From: JAVJSF01 sp040219555
GTDB lineage: Bacteria > Actinomycetota > Thermoleophilia > Miltoncostaeales > Miltoncostaeaceae
Length of the DNA: 64,000 bases
Assembly: GCA_040219555.1 (NCBI GenBank)
Contig: JAVJSF010000013.1
Span: 62,001-126,000, forward strand
Reading direction: 5' to 3'
The notes under the pieces are model-generated. The model had not been told where the DNA came from. It saw only the letters and a program-made list of their open reading frames with translations, and did no database searches. The position numbers and the translations under genes were made by a program. This document shows, one piece after another, positions 26,552-35,901 of this stretch (positions within the stretch are counted from its first letter, which is position 1; the number at the start of each line of letters is the position of its first letter).

Positions 26552-28489
26552 ATGTCCCGCGCGCTGCGAGAACAGCTGGCCGGCCTGCCGATGTCGCCCG
26601 GCGTCTACATCTACCGCGATGCCTCCGAGCGCGTGCTCTATGTCGGCAAGGCGAAGGCCCTGCGCAAGCGCGTGCTGTCGTACTTCCAGGCGCCGCTGCG
26701 GCCCGAGGCCGGCCCGGACGCCCCGCTGCGTCCCAAGGTGGGCTCGCACGCCAAGGTGGCCGAGATGGTCGAGCGCATCGCGGCCATGGAGGTGGTGGTC
26801 ACGGGCGGCGAGAGCGAGGCGCTCATCCTCGAGGCCAACCTGGTTCGCCGGCACCGGCCGCCGTTCAACGTGCGGCTGCGCGACGACAAGAGCTACCCCT
26901 ACATCGGGATCAGCCTCGACGAGGAGTACCCGCGCGTCTATTTCACGCGCGAGAAGCACCGCCGCGACCGCGCCTACTTCGGGCCGTTCTCCAACGCCTA
27001 CAAGGTGCGCGACACCCTCGGCGTCATCAACCGCATCTTCCCCAGCCGCCCCTGCGAGGGACGCGAGCCCGGCCGCCCCTCCGGGGTCCCGTGCCTGGAT
27101 TACCACATCAAGCGCTGCCTGGCGCCCTGCGTGGGCTACATCTCCCGCGAGGACTACCGGGCTCTGATCGACCAGATCATCGCGTTCCTCTCGGGGCGCT
27201 ACCGCGGCCTGGAGCGCGAGCTGGAGGCCGAGATGCGCTCGGCCGCCGCGGCCCAGGAGTTCGAGCGGGCCGCCGGCCTGCGCAACCGGCTCGAGGCCGT
27301 ACGCCACCTGATGGAGCGCCAGCTGGCCACGACCGACACGGTGGGGACCGCCGACATCATCGGGCTCGCGGTCGGCGACGGGGCCGCCAGCGTGCAGGTG
27401 CTCCAGGTGCGCGACGGGGTGCTGCAGGATCGCCAGTCGTTCTTTCTCGATGTCGGCGGCGCCGAGGAGCCGTCGGATGTGGTGGAGCAGTTCGCCTACG
27501 AGTACTACGGCATGGGCATGGCGATTCCCCCGCTGGTGGTGGTGGGGCATGACATCGACGGCGCCCAGGCCCTGGGGGACCTGCTGACCGACCGCCGTGG
27601 CAGCGCGGTGGAGGTGCGTGCCGCGGCGCGCGGGGACAAGCGCCGGCTGGCCGACATGGCCCGCCGCAACGCCGACTTCGCTCTCGAACAGGACCGCCGC
27701 CGCCACGAGGCCCAGCGCGGCCGGCGACGCGAGGCGCTCACCGAACTGGCCGACGCGCTCGCCCTGCCGGCGCCGCCGCTGCGGATCGAGTGCTACGACG
27801 TCTCGAACCTGGGCGAGACCTATGCGGTGGCGTCGATGGTGGTCTTCGAGCGCGGTGCGCCGGCCAAGGCGCACTACCGCTCGTTCTCGATGCGCTACGA
27901 CGGCGGCCCCGACGACTTCGCGCGCATGGAGGAGGCCATCACCCGCCGCTTCACCCGCCTCGCGTCCGGCGCCGAGGACGATCCCTCGTTCACTGCCCGC
28001 CCCGGCCTGGTGGTGATCGACGGCGGCAAGGGGCAGCTGGGCGCCGCGCTGGCCGGCATGGCCGCGGCCGGGGTGGAGGGGGTCCCCGTGATCGGCCTCG
28101 CCAAGCAGCGCGAGGAGGTCTTCCTGCCAGGTCGCCGCGACCCCGTGCTGCTGCCCGAGCGATCGGCCGCTCTGCGCACCCTGCAGCAGATCCGCGACGA
28201 GGCCCACCGCTTCGCCCTGCGCCACCATCGCGGCCGGCGGGGGCGCGGCATGACCGAGAGCGTGCTGGACGCGCTGCCGGGGGTGGGCCCGGCGCGCAAG
28301 GGTGCCATCCTGCGCCACTTCGGCTCGGCGGAGCGCATGATGGCGGCGACCCGCGACGAGCTGACGGCCGTGCCCGGGCTCCCGGACCGGGTGGCCCGGA
28401 GCATCTATGACCACCTCCACCGCACCGGCGAGGCACCCGGGCCGGCGTCGCTGGCCGGCGGAGGCAACGGGGAGGACCGGTGGAGCTGA
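26552..28489 (+). CDS. uvrC: Excinuclease ABC subunit C
   Basis: UvrC makes both incisions in nucleotide excision repair. The 645-residue protein has the GIY-YIG nuclease domain (SPGVYIYRDASERVLYVGKAK near residues 15-34), the UVR helix pair (AAAAQEFERAAGLRNRL), the RNase H-like C-terminal nuclease domain (RIECYDVSNLGE, VVIDGGKGQL) and a helix-hairpin-helix region (LDALPGVGPARKGAILRHFGS). The ATG follows a TATACT element. It overlaps rapZ by ten bases, giving the conserved actinobacterial uvrC-rapZ-yvcK order. Confidence 0.98.
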   Translation: MSRALREQLAGLPMSPGVYIYRDASERVLYVGKAKALRKRVLSYFQAPLRPEAGPDAPLRPKVGSHAKVAEMVERIAAMEVVVTGGESEALILEANLVRRHRPPFNVRLRDDKSYPYIGISLDEEYPRVYFTREKHRRDRAYFGPFSNAYKVRDTLGVINRIFPSRPCEGREPGRPSGVPCLDYHIKRCLAPCVGYISREDYRALIDQIIAFLSGRYRGLERELEAEMRSAAAAQEFERAAGLRNRLEAVRHLMERQLATTDTVGTADIIGLAVGDGAASVQVLQVRDGVLQDRQSFFLDVGGAEEPSDVVEQFAYEYYGMGMAIPPLVVVGHDIDGAQALGDLLTDRRGSAVEVRAAARGDKRRLADMARRNADFALEQDRRRHEAQRGRRREALTELADALALPAPPLRIECYDVSNLGETYAVASMVVFERGAPAKAHYRSFSMRYDGGPDDFARMEEAITRRFTRLASGAEDDPSFTARPGLVVIDGGKGQLGAALAGMAAAGVEGVPVIGLAKQREEVFLPGRRDPVLLPERSAALRTLQQIRDEAHRFALRHHRGRRGRGMTESVLDALPGVGPARKGAILRHFGSAERMMAATRDELTAVPGLPDRVARSIYDHLHRTGEAPGPASLAGGGNGEDRWS

Positions 28490-29364
28490 CCGTCATCACC
28501 GGCATGAGCGGTGCCGGTAAGAGCTATGCCATGGGCGCCTTCGAGGACGCCGGCTGGTTCTGCGTGGACAACCTGCCGCCCGGCCTGCTGCCGGCGCTGG
28601 CCGAGCTCTTCCTGCTGGAGGGCTCGCGGGTGAGCAAGGCCGCCGTGGTGTGCGATGTCCGGGGCGGGGTCTGGTTCAAGGACCTCGAGCGGGTGCTGGA
28701 CCGGGTGGCCTCGGTGGGGGTGCGCCCGCGCATGGTCTTCCTCGAGGCCTCCGACGAGGCGCTGATCAACCGCTTCCGCGAGACCCGCCGGCCCCATCCG
28801 CTGGGCGACGGGCACGGGGTGCTGGCGGGCATCACCCGCGAGCGGCGCGAACTGGAGGACGTGCGCCAGAGGGCGGACGTGGTCATCGACACCTCGGCCC
28901 TCACGGTGTGGGACCTGCGCCGGCGCATCACCGAGACCCTCATCGAGCGCGACGACCGCCCCCGGCTGCAGGTGCAGTTCGTCTCGTTCGGGTACAAGCA
29001 CGGGGTCCCGCGCGAGGCCGACCTGCTGTTCGACGTCCGCTTCCTCCAGAACCCGCACTACGTGCCCGGCCTGCGCTCGCTGACCGGCCTGGACACCCCC
29101 GTGGCCGACTTCGTGGCCTCCGCGCCCGGGATGAACGAGTTCCGCGCGCGGCTGGAGTCGCTGCTGGACTTCCTGCTGCCGGCCTACCGCGACGAGGGCA
29201 AGACCGGCCTGGTCGTCGGCATCGGGTGCACCGGCGGCCGCCACCGCAGCGTGGCCATCGCCGAGATGCTGGCCGCCCGCTACGCCGACCGCGGGTTCGA
29301 CGTCAGCACCGCCCACCGCCATCTCGGGCGCCCCACCGGTCCGCCGCCCGAGGCGGCCGCGTGA
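28480..29364 (+). CDS. rapZ: RNase adapter/nucleotide-binding protein RapZ (YvcJ)
   Basis: The 294-residue P-loop protein starts MELTVITGMSGAGKSYAMGAF, with the Walker A motif GMSGAGKS, followed by GWFCVDNLPP, and has the C-terminal domain signature GIGCTGGRHRSVAIAE. In Bacillus the homologue YvcJ binds nucleotides; in E. coli RapZ directs GlmZ decay. The actinobacterial role is less clear. The GTG start lies within the last codons of uvrC, and the stop overlaps the yvcK start as GTGA. Confidence 0.96.
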   Translation: MELTVITGMSGAGKSYAMGAFEDAGWFCVDNLPPGLLPALAELFLLEGSRVSKAAVVCDVRGGVWFKDLERVLDRVASVGVRPRMVFLEASDEALINRFRETRRPHPLGDGHGVLAGITRERRELEDVRQRADVVIDTSALTVWDLRRRITETLIERDDRPRLQVQFVSFGYKHGVPREADLLFDVRFLQNPHYVPGLRSLTGLDTPVADFVASAPGMNEFRARLESLLDFLLPAYRDEGKTGLVVGIGCTGGRHRSVAIAEMLAARYADRGFDVSTAHRHLGRPTGPPPEAAA

Positions 29365-30326
29365 CCCGGGCCGCCACCCGTCGCGCCCACATCGCCGCGC
29401 TGGGCGGCGGCACCGGACTGGCGGCGCTGCTGCGCGGCCTCAAACGCGGCCCGCTGGACATCACGGCCATCGTGACCGTGGCCGACGACGGGGGCTCCTC
29501 GGGCCGGCTGCGACGGGACCTCGGCATCCTGCCGCCCGGGGACATCCGCAACTGCCTGGTGGCGCTGGCCGACGACGAGTCGCTGATGGGCCGGCTGTTC
29601 CAGCACCGGTTCGCGGACGGCGATCTCTCGGGCCACCCCTTCGGCAACCTGTTCCTGGCCGCGCTGGCCGAGGTCACCGGCGGGTTCGACCTGGCCATCC
29701 AGGAGTGCAGCCACGTGCTGAAGATCCGCGGCGAGGTGCTCCCCTCCACGCTCGACTCCATCCGGCTGTGGGCCGAGCGCGCCGACGGCCGGGCGGTGTG
29801 CGGCGAGACACGTATCGCCGAGGGCGACGGGCCCTGCCGGCGCGTCTGGCTGGAGCCCGAGCCGGTGGCCCACCCGCCGGCGCTGGCGGCCATCGAACGG
29901 GCCGACCTGGTGCTGCTGGGGCCGGGGAGCCTCTTCACCAGCGTCCTGCCCCACCTGGCGGTGCCCGCCATCGCCCGGGCGCTGGCCGACACCGACGCCC
30001 TGCGGGTCTACGTCTGCAACGTCATGACCCAGCCGGGCGAGACCGACGGCTTCGACGCGGCCGACCACCTGGACCGGGTGCTCGAGACGGCCCCGGGGTG
30101 CGTGGACGTGGTGGTCGTCCACGACGGCCCGCTCGACCCCGCCGCCGCCTCGCTGTACGCCGCCGAGGGCCAGGAGCCCGTGCCGCCGGTCATCGCGCGG
30201 TTGCGCCGGCGCGGGGTCCGGGTGGTGGCGGGGGACCTGGCCGAGGCCGACAGCCTGGTCCGTCACGCCCCGGAGGCCCTTGCGCCCGTGCTGATGGGGC
30301 TCGCCCGGGACGCGATCACGCGCTGA
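29361..30326 (+). CDS. yvcK: Gluconeogenesis/cell-wall factor YvcK (CofD-like)
   Basis: The 321-residue protein belongs to the CofD-like YvcK/CuvA family: IAALGGGTGLAALLRGLK, VADDGGSSGRLRRDLGILPPGD, and GHPFGNLFL. YvcK binds UDP-sugars and is needed for cell shape and growth on gluconeogenic carbon in Bacillus and mycobacteria. Start GTG 29361 overlaps the rapZ stop; the longer frame upstream overlaps rapZ and is rejected. In most actinobacteria whiA comes next; here it does not. Confidence 0.95.
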   Translation: MTRAATRRAHIAALGGGTGLAALLRGLKRGPLDITAIVTVADDGGSSGRLRRDLGILPPGDIRNCLVALADDESLMGRLFQHRFADGDLSGHPFGNLFLAALAEVTGGFDLAIQECSHVLKIRGEVLPSTLDSIRLWAERADGRAVCGETRIAEGDGPCRRVWLEPEPVAHPPALAAIERADLVLLGPGSLFTSVLPHLAVPAIARALADTDALRVYVCNVMTQPGETDGFDAADHLDRVLETAPGCVDVVVVHDGPLDPAAASLYAAEGQEPVPPVIARLRRRGVRVVAGDLAEADSLVRHAPEALAPVLMGLARDAITR

Positions 30327-30381
30327 GCGGCGCCCCGGGGTCCGCGCGGAACACGCGCGGGAGATCTCGAGAATGCAACGG

Positions 30382-30411
30382 TTGCCACGAGCCCGTCGCG
30401 GTGCATAGACT
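30382..30411 (+). promoter_or_regulatory. Promoter of the DUF1097-like gene
   Basis: TTGCCA and TAGACT, spaced by 18 bases, form a good sigma-70 type promoter. The transcript would carry a leader of roughly 90 bases with a CGGGG-GAGA-CCCCG hairpin, a pyrimidine-rich stretch and an AAGGAG ribosome binding site. Confidence 0.6.
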
Positions 30412-30508
30412 GGCCCCGCGTCGGGGGAGACCCCGCCGTCCGTCCGCCACCTTTTCTTTCTCATCCGGCGGTACGGGTCCCGCACTCATCACAAGGAGCA
30501 CAGTCGCA

Positions 30509-31090
30509 ATGGGCGCACGTGCAAAGGCGATCATGCCGCTGGCGATCGTCGTCGGAGTCCTCTCGTTCCTCTGGAGCGAGTTCGCTCTGAACTTCACCTT
30601 CCACTGGGCCGCCGATGCTGAGCTGGTCCCGGGCAACTTCCACTTTGTCATCTGGGCCGCCTTCATCGCCGCCGGTCTGTTCTTCGCCGCCGGTGGTGAC
30701 AACGCCGCCGCCACCAAGATCATCGTGGCGTCGATCTTCGGTACCGTCGCTGCTCTGATCACCATGGCCGTCGCGCCTGAGATCGCCGCCGTGCCGGACT
30801 TCTGGGGCATCGCCCTCATGGTCGGCATCATGGCCTTCGTCCTCGTGATGGTCCTGGTCGCCGGCGACTGGTACTACGTCGCCGGTACGTTCCCGGCCTT
30901 CGCCGCGACGTTCGCGCAGTGGCAGGTCACGGGCCTGGACAACTGGGTCCCCGAGGGTGCTTCGCAGCCCTACGGCTGGGTCTTCCTGAGCGTCCTCGCC
31001 AGCATGGTCGCCGGTGTCATCTTCCTCGGCCTCCTGGCCGCGAAGATCACCGCCGCCATCACCCCGAAGCCGGCTGCCGCCGAGGCCTGA
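30509..31090 (+). CDS. DUF1097-like membrane protein
   Basis: The 193-residue protein has about five or six membrane segments and resembles DUF1097 (E. coli YcdZ): an N-terminal LAIVVGVLSFLWSEFAL, a central GTVAALITMAV segment, and AGTFPAFAATFAQ before the last helix. Function is unknown. It has its own promoter, a true leader with AAGGAG ten bases before the ATG, and uses T-ending codons (gct, ggt, gtc) more than its neighbours, suggesting high expression. A strong hairpin follows, making it a single-gene unit between yvcK and gap. Confidence 0.7.
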   Translation: MGARAKAIMPLAIVVGVLSFLWSEFALNFTFHWAADAELVPGNFHFVIWAAFIAAGLFFAAGGDNAAATKIIVASIFGTVAALITMAVAPEIAAVPDFWGIALMVGIMAFVLVMVLVAGDWYYVAGTFPAFAATFAQWQVTGLDNWVPEGASQPYGWVFLSVLASMVAGVIFLGLLAAKITAAITPKPAAAEA

Positions 31091-31124
31091 TCCTCAGCAC
31101 AGCGGTTCCGCGGTAACGCGGCGT

Positions 31125-31148
31125 GCGGGGGCCCTCCGGGGCCCCCGC
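31125..31148 (+). terminator. Strong GC hairpin after the DUF1097-like gene
   Basis: GCGGGGGCCC and GGGCCCCCGC form a ten-pair perfect stem around TCCG, 35 bases after the stop. The sequence after it is not T-rich. Confidence 0.6.
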
Positions 31149-31243
31149 CGTCGTTCGTGGCCGGATACGGCGGGCCGGCGCGCTCACCCGGGCGAGCCCC
31201 TTGGTAGATTCACGCGCGCTTCCGTCACTACCGAAAGGCCACA

Positions 31244-32248
31244 ATGAGCGTACGGGTGGGCATCAACGGCTTCGGACGGATCGGGCGCAACGTCTTCCGA
31301 GCCGCAACCCTCGGTGAGACCGACGTCGAGATCGTCGCGGTCAACGACATCACCGACACCGCGACCCTGGCCCATCTGCTCGACTATGACTCGATCTTCG
31401 GTCGTTATCCGGGCCACGTCCACGCCCACGACGACCACCTTCACGTGGACGGCGCGCACGTCCAGGTGATGGCCGAGCGGGACCCCGCCAAGCTGCCCTG
31501 GGGCGATCTCGGCGTCGATGTGGTCATCGAGAGCACCGGCTTCTTCACCGAGCGCGACCAGGCCGCCAAGCACCTCGAGGCGGGCGCCAAGAAGGTCATC
31601 ATCTCGGCCCCGGCCAAGAACCCGGACATCACCGTGGTCCTCGGCGTCAACGACGACGAGTACGACCCGGCCAAGCACCACGTCATCTCCAACGCGTCGT
31701 GCACCACCAACTGCCTTGCCCCTCTGGCCAAGGTCCTGATGGACAACTTCGGGCTGGAGCACGGGTTCATGACCACGTGCCACTCGTACACCAACGACCA
31801 GCGCATCCTGGACCTGCCGCACAGCGACCTGCGCCGCGCCCGGGCCGCAGCCCTCTCGATCATCCCCACCTCCACCGGGGCGGCCCGCGCCATCGGCGAG
31901 GTGCTGCCGTCGCTCAAGGGCAAGCTCGACGGCATCGCCCTGCGCGTGCCGACGCCCGACGGCTCGGTGGTGGACCTGGTGGCCACCGTCGGCCGCGAGA
32001 CGACCGCCGAGGAGGTCAACGCGGCGTTCCTGGCGGCGGCCGAGGACGGCCCGCTCGAGGGCATCCTGGGCTACACCGAGGACCCGATCGTCTCGCGCGA
32101 CATCGTGGGCGACCCGCTCTCGTCGCTGCTGGACGCCTCGCTGACGATGGTCAGCGGCACCACGGTCAAGCTGATCTCGTGGTACGACAACGAGTGGGGC
32201 TACTCGTGCCGGGTCGTGGACCTGGCCGAGCGCGTCCTGCCGGACTGA
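31244..32248 (+). CDS. gap: Glyceraldehyde-3-phosphate dehydrogenase (type I)
   Basis: The 334-residue glycolytic enzyme has the NAD-binding start VRVGINGFGRIGRNVFRAA, the catalytic cysteine in SNASCTTNCLAPL, and the C-terminal WYDNEWGYSCRVVDL. It is the first gene of the gap-pgk-tpiA-gpmI operon. A TAGATT -10 element at about 31204 and a GAAAGG ribosome binding site before the ATG indicate a leadered mRNA, unlike many genes here. Confidence 0.98.
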   Translation: MSVRVGINGFGRIGRNVFRAATLGETDVEIVAVNDITDTATLAHLLDYDSIFGRYPGHVHAHDDHLHVDGAHVQVMAERDPAKLPWGDLGVDVVIESTGFFTERDQAAKHLEAGAKKVIISAPAKNPDITVVLGVNDDEYDPAKHHVISNASCTTNCLAPLAKVLMDNFGLEHGFMTTCHSYTNDQRILDLPHSDLRRARAAALSIIPTSTGAARAIGEVLPSLKGKLDGIALRVPTPDGSVVDLVATVGRETTAEEVNAAFLAAAEDGPLEGILGYTEDPIVSRDIVGDPLSSLLDASLTMVSGTTVKLISWYDNEWGYSCRVVDLAERVLPD

Positions 32249-32258
32249 GCGGGGCCGG

Positions 32259-33452
32259 ATGGCGCGACCCCTCGGGCTCGACGACCCGGGTGCCGACTGG
32301 CGCGGTGCCCGGGTGCTGGTGCGGGCCGATCTCAACGTCCCCCTCGACGGGGGGCGCATCACCGACGACGCGCGCATCGTTGCGTCGGTGCCCACCCTGC
32401 GCCGCCTGCTGGCGGCCGGCGCCTCGGTGGCCGTCTGCTCGCATCTGGGCCGGCCGAAGGGCCGGCGGGTGCAGGACCTGTCGCTGGCGCCCTGCGCCAC
32501 CCGGCTGGGGCAGCTCCTCACCCGGCGGGTGGACCTGATGGAGGACTGCGTCGGCCCGGCCGTGCGCGAGCGCGTCGAGGCGATGCGCCCCGGCGAGATC
32601 GTGCTGCTCGAGAACCTGCGTTTCCACCCCGAGGAGGAGGCCGACGACCCGGCGTTCGCCGCCGACCTGGCCGCGGGGTTCACCCACTACGTCAACGACG
32701 CCTTCGGGGCGGCGCACCGGGCGCATGCCTCCACCCACGGTGTCGCCCGGCTGCTGCCGGCGCGCGCCGGCCTGCTGCTGGCCCGCGAGGTGGAGGTCCT
32801 GGAGGGGCTCCTGAGCGCCCCGGCCGGGCCGTTCGTGTCCGTGCTGGGCGGGTCGAAGGTGAGCGACAAGCTGCCGCTGATCGAGAGCCTGCTCTCGCGC
32901 TGTGACCGCGTGCTGATCGGCGGGGCCATGTGCTTCACCTTCCTGGCGGCGCTGGGCGAGTCGGTGGGCGCCTCTCTGCACGAGGATGAGGCCGGCCAGG
33001 CGATGGCGCGCGACCTGCTCAAGCGGGCCGCCGACGTCAACTGCCAGCTGCAGTTGCCGGTGGACGTGCTCATCGCCGACCGCTTCTCCGCCGACGCCGA
33101 GCTGCAGGTCGTCCCCACCGACGCCATCCCCGAGGGATGGATGGGCGTCGACATCGGCCCCGCCACGGCCGGCGCGTACCGGGAGGCCATCGCCGGTGCG
33201 GGGACCGTCTTCTGGAACGGCCCGATGGGGGCGTTCGAGATCCCGCCGTTCGCCGACGGCACGCTCACCGTGGCCCACGCGATGGCCGACAGCGTCGCCG
33301 CCACCGTCGCGGGCGGGGGCGACTCCGGCGCCGCGGTGGCCCAGTTCGGCCTGGCCGACCGGTTCACCCACGTCTCCACCGGCGGCGGTGCCGCCCTGGA
33401 GATGCTGGAGGGCAAGACCCTGCCGGGCGTCGCCGCCCTGCCGGCGGCATGA
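32259..33452 (+). CDS. pgk: Phosphoglycerate kinase
   Basis: The 397-residue enzyme transfers phosphate from 1,3-bisphosphoglycerate to ADP. It shows the N-terminal substrate motif VLVRADLNVPLDGG, SHLGRPKGR, LENLRFHPEEEADD, VLGGSKVSDKLPLIESL and the C-terminal ATP-site GGGDSGAA and STGGGAALEMLEGK. It starts with ATG ten bases after gap and overlaps tpiA by four bases (ATGA). Confidence 0.98.
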   Translation: MARPLGLDDPGADWRGARVLVRADLNVPLDGGRITDDARIVASVPTLRRLLAAGASVAVCSHLGRPKGRRVQDLSLAPCATRLGQLLTRRVDLMEDCVGPAVRERVEAMRPGEIVLLENLRFHPEEEADDPAFAADLAAGFTHYVNDAFGAAHRAHASTHGVARLLPARAGLLLAREVEVLEGLLSAPAGPFVSVLGGSKVSDKLPLIESLLSRCDRVLIGGAMCFTFLAALGESVGASLHEDEAGQAMARDLLKRAADVNCQLQLPVDVLIADRFSADAELQVVPTDAIPEGWMGVDIGPATAGAYREAIAGAGTVFWNGPMGAFEIPPFADGTLTVAHAMADSVAATVAGGGDSGAAVAQFGLADRFTHVSTGGGAALEMLEGKTLPGVAALPAA

Positions 33453-34198
33453 GCGGCCGGCGCCCGCTGATCGCGGGGAACTGGAAGATGCATAAGACCG
33501 GCGCCGAGGCGCGTGAATACATCACACACCTGGGCGAGTTGGTCGGGCGTGAATCCCCGGTTGCCGATGTCGCGGTGTGCGTACCGTTCACGGCGCTGGA
33601 GGCGACGGCCCAGGCGGCCGCCGGCACCCCCGTCGCGGTGCTGGCCCAGGCCGTCCACGAGGCCGAGAAGGGTGCGCACACCGGCGAGGTGTCGGTGGGC
33701 ATGGTGCGTGCCGCCGGGGCCGCCGGCACGCTGGTGGGACACTCCGAGCGCCGGGCCGCAGGCGAGACCGACGCCCAGGTGGCCGCGCGGGTGCGCGCCG
33801 CCCTGGCCGGCGGCCTCGGTGTGATCCTCTGCGTCGGCGAGTCGCTGGACCAGCGCGAGGCCGGCGAGACCGAGTCGTGGCTGGCCGGGCAGGTTGCCGC
33901 CGCGCTGGAGGGGCTCACCGAGGTGGACACCCGGGCGCTGTCGATCGCCTACGAGCCGATCTGGGCCATCGGCACCGGGCGCACCGCCACCCCCGACATC
34001 GCCCAGGCCGCGTGCGCCCACGTACGGGCCGAGGCCGGGCGCTTCCTGGACGGCTCGGCCCTGCGCGTGCTCTACGGCGGCAGCGTGACGCCCGAGAGCG
34101 CCGGCGAGTTGCTGGCCCAGGCAGACATCGACGGCGCCCTGGTGGGCGGCGCCAGCCTCGACCCCGAGAGCTTCGCCGCGATCGTGGCCGCCGCATGA
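33449..34198 (+). CDS. tpiA: Triosephosphate isomerase
   Basis: The 249-residue TIM-barrel enzyme interconverts dihydroxyacetone phosphate and glyceraldehyde 3-phosphate. It begins with the substrate-binding motif RPLIAGNWKMHK, has the catalytic His in VGHSERR, the catalytic Glu in AYEPIWAIGTG, and the phosphate-binding YGGSVTPES and VGGASLDPESF. The ATG overlaps the pgk stop, and the gene's own stop overlaps gpmI, so the operon is fully coupled. Confidence 0.98.
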   Translation: MSGRRPLIAGNWKMHKTGAEAREYITHLGELVGRESPVADVAVCVPFTALEATAQAAAGTPVAVLAQAVHEAEKGAHTGEVSVGMVRAAGAAGTLVGHSERRAAGETDAQVAARVRAALAGGLGVILCVGESLDQREAGETESWLAGQVAAALEGLTEVDTRALSIAYEPIWAIGTGRTATPDIAQAACAHVRAEAGRFLDGSALRVLYGGSVTPESAGELLAQADIDGALVGGASLDPESFAAIVAAA

Positions 34199-35697
34199 GC
34201 CGACCCGGGCCGCTGGTCCTCTGCGTGGTCGACGGCTTCGGGATCGCCCCCGCCGGCCCCGGCAACGCCGTCTCGCTGGCGCGGACGCCGAACCTCGACG
34301 CCCTGGCCGCAGAGGGCTCGGCCACGCGGATCGCGGCCTCGGGGCTCCCGGTGGGCCTGCCGGACGGCCAGCAGGGCAACAGCGAGGTGGGGCACCTCAA
34401 CCTGGGCGCCGGCCGGCGCGTGCCGCAGATGCTCGTGCGCATCGACGAGGCCGTCGCGGACGGCTCGCTGGGGAGCATCGAGGCCGTCCGCAGCGCCCTG
34501 CGCGTGGGGCGGGCCTCGACTCTGCACCTCATCGGCCTGATCGGCGACGGCGGCGTCCACGCCAGCCAGCGCCACATGAACGCCCTGATCGCCCTTGCGC
34601 GCAGCGAGGGGGTCACCGATCTGGTGGTACACGCCTTCACGGACGGGCGCGACACCCGGCCCGACGCGGCCCTCGGCGTGGTGGCCGAGTTGGAGGCCGC
34701 CGGCGTGCGGGTCGGCTCCGTCGTGGGGCGCTACTACGCCATGGACCGCGATCACCGGTGGGACCGCACGCGCAAGGCCTACGACGCGATGGTGCACGGC
34801 AACGGGGAGGGCTTCCAGTCCGCCCGGGACGCAATCCAGGCCGCGTACGCCGAGGGAGTCGGCGACGAGTTCATCGAGCCGGCGGTGATCGGCCCGCGCG
34901 AGACCGGGCGCATCCGGGGCGAGGACGCGGTCGTCTACTGCAACTTCCGTCCCGATCGCGCGCGCCAGCTCACCATGGCCCTCACCGAGCGGACCTTCGA
35001 CGGCTTCGACCGCGGCTATCACCCGCCGTGGCCCTCGGTGACGACCATGACCCGGTACAAGGCCGAGTTCGCCGCGACGCCCATCTTCGAGTCCGAGGAT
35101 GTGCGCCAGGGGCTGGCCGAGATGGTGTCGGACGCCGGCCTGCCCCAGCTCCACGTGGCCGAGACCGAGAAGTACGCGCACGTCACGTTCTTCTTCAACG
35201 GTGGCCGCGAGGCGCCGTTCGAGGGGGAGGAGCGCGTCCTGGTCCAGTCGCCCCAGCACGTGCCGACCTACGACCACGCGCCCGAGATGAGCGCCCTCGG
35301 GGTGCGCGACGCCGTGCTCGCGGGCATCGCCGCCGGGGAGGCCCGGCTGATCGTGGTCAACTTCGCCAACGCCGACATGGTGGGACACACCGGCGTCGTC
35401 CCTGCCGCGGTGCGCGCCATCGAGACCGTCGACGCCTGCATGGGCGCCATCCGCCCCGCCGTGGCCGGCGCCGGCGGGCTGCTGTGCGTGACCGCCGACC
35501 ACGGCAACAGCGAGCACATGATCGAGCCCGACGGCAGCCCGAACACAGCGCACACGGCCAACCCGGTGCCCCTCTGGATCGACCGGCCCGGGCTGCCGCT
35601 GCGCGAGGGCGGGGCTCTCGGGGACGTGGCGCCCACGCTCTGCGGGCTGGTGGGCTGGGATCCCGGACGCGCGATGACGGGGACCCCGCTGGTCTGA
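34195..35697 (+). CDS. gpmI: 2,3-bisphosphoglycerate-independent phosphoglycerate mutase
   Basis: The 500-residue alkaline-phosphatase-superfamily enzyme has the N-terminal metal site LCVVDGFGIAP, the catalytic serine in QQGNSEVGHLNLGAGR, HAFTDGRDT, and the C-terminal metal ligands in NFANADMVGHTG and TADHGNSEHM. It uses Mn ions rather than 2,3-BPG. The ATG overlaps the tpiA stop. In many actinobacteria secG follows; it is not seen here. Confidence 0.97.
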   Translation: MSRPGPLVLCVVDGFGIAPAGPGNAVSLARTPNLDALAAEGSATRIAASGLPVGLPDGQQGNSEVGHLNLGAGRRVPQMLVRIDEAVADGSLGSIEAVRSALRVGRASTLHLIGLIGDGGVHASQRHMNALIALARSEGVTDLVVHAFTDGRDTRPDAALGVVAELEAAGVRVGSVVGRYYAMDRDHRWDRTRKAYDAMVHGNGEGFQSARDAIQAAYAEGVGDEFIEPAVIGPRETGRIRGEDAVVYCNFRPDRARQLTMALTERTFDGFDRGYHPPWPSVTTMTRYKAEFAATPIFESEDVRQGLAEMVSDAGLPQLHVAETEKYAHVTFFFNGGREAPFEGEERVLVQSPQHVPTYDHAPEMSALGVRDAVLAGIAAGEARLIVVNFANADMVGHTGVVPAAVRAIETVDACMGAIRPAVAGAGGLLCVTADHGNSEHMIEPDGSPNTAHTANPVPLWIDRPGLPLREGGALGDVAPTLCGLVGWDPGRAMTGTPLV

Positions 35698-35901
35698 CGC
35701 TGGAGCGGGTCCGCTATTCTCGTGCCGTCTGGGGCGAGGGTCCCGGAGCGGACGACCGCGACGAGGGCGGGGGGTGAGCGGCATGGAGGACCGGGTGATC
35801 GACGGGGCGGCCCGGCCGCCCGCATCGTTCCTGCCGATCGCCGGCGTCCCCGCGGTGCGCGCCTGACGCAGCACCCGGGGCGCCCTCATGGGAGTTCCCA
35901 C
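35698..35901 (+). promoter_or_regulatory. Spacer and probable leader upstream of rsgA
   Basis: The 204-base gap between gpmI and rsgA contains TATTCT at 35715-35720, a plausible -10 element that would give rsgA a leader of about 175 bases. Inside it, an ATG at 35783 preceded by GGGGGGTGAG opens a 27-codon frame ending at 35866. That could be a leader peptide or chance. No secG or other recognisable gene is present. Confidence 0.35.

Noticed and set aside
35722..35901. N-terminal extension of RsgA by about 60 residues
   Set aside because: The extra residues are Arg/Gly/Pro-rich and unlike RsgA N-termini; ATG 35902 has a good ribosome binding site and starts close to the OB-fold.
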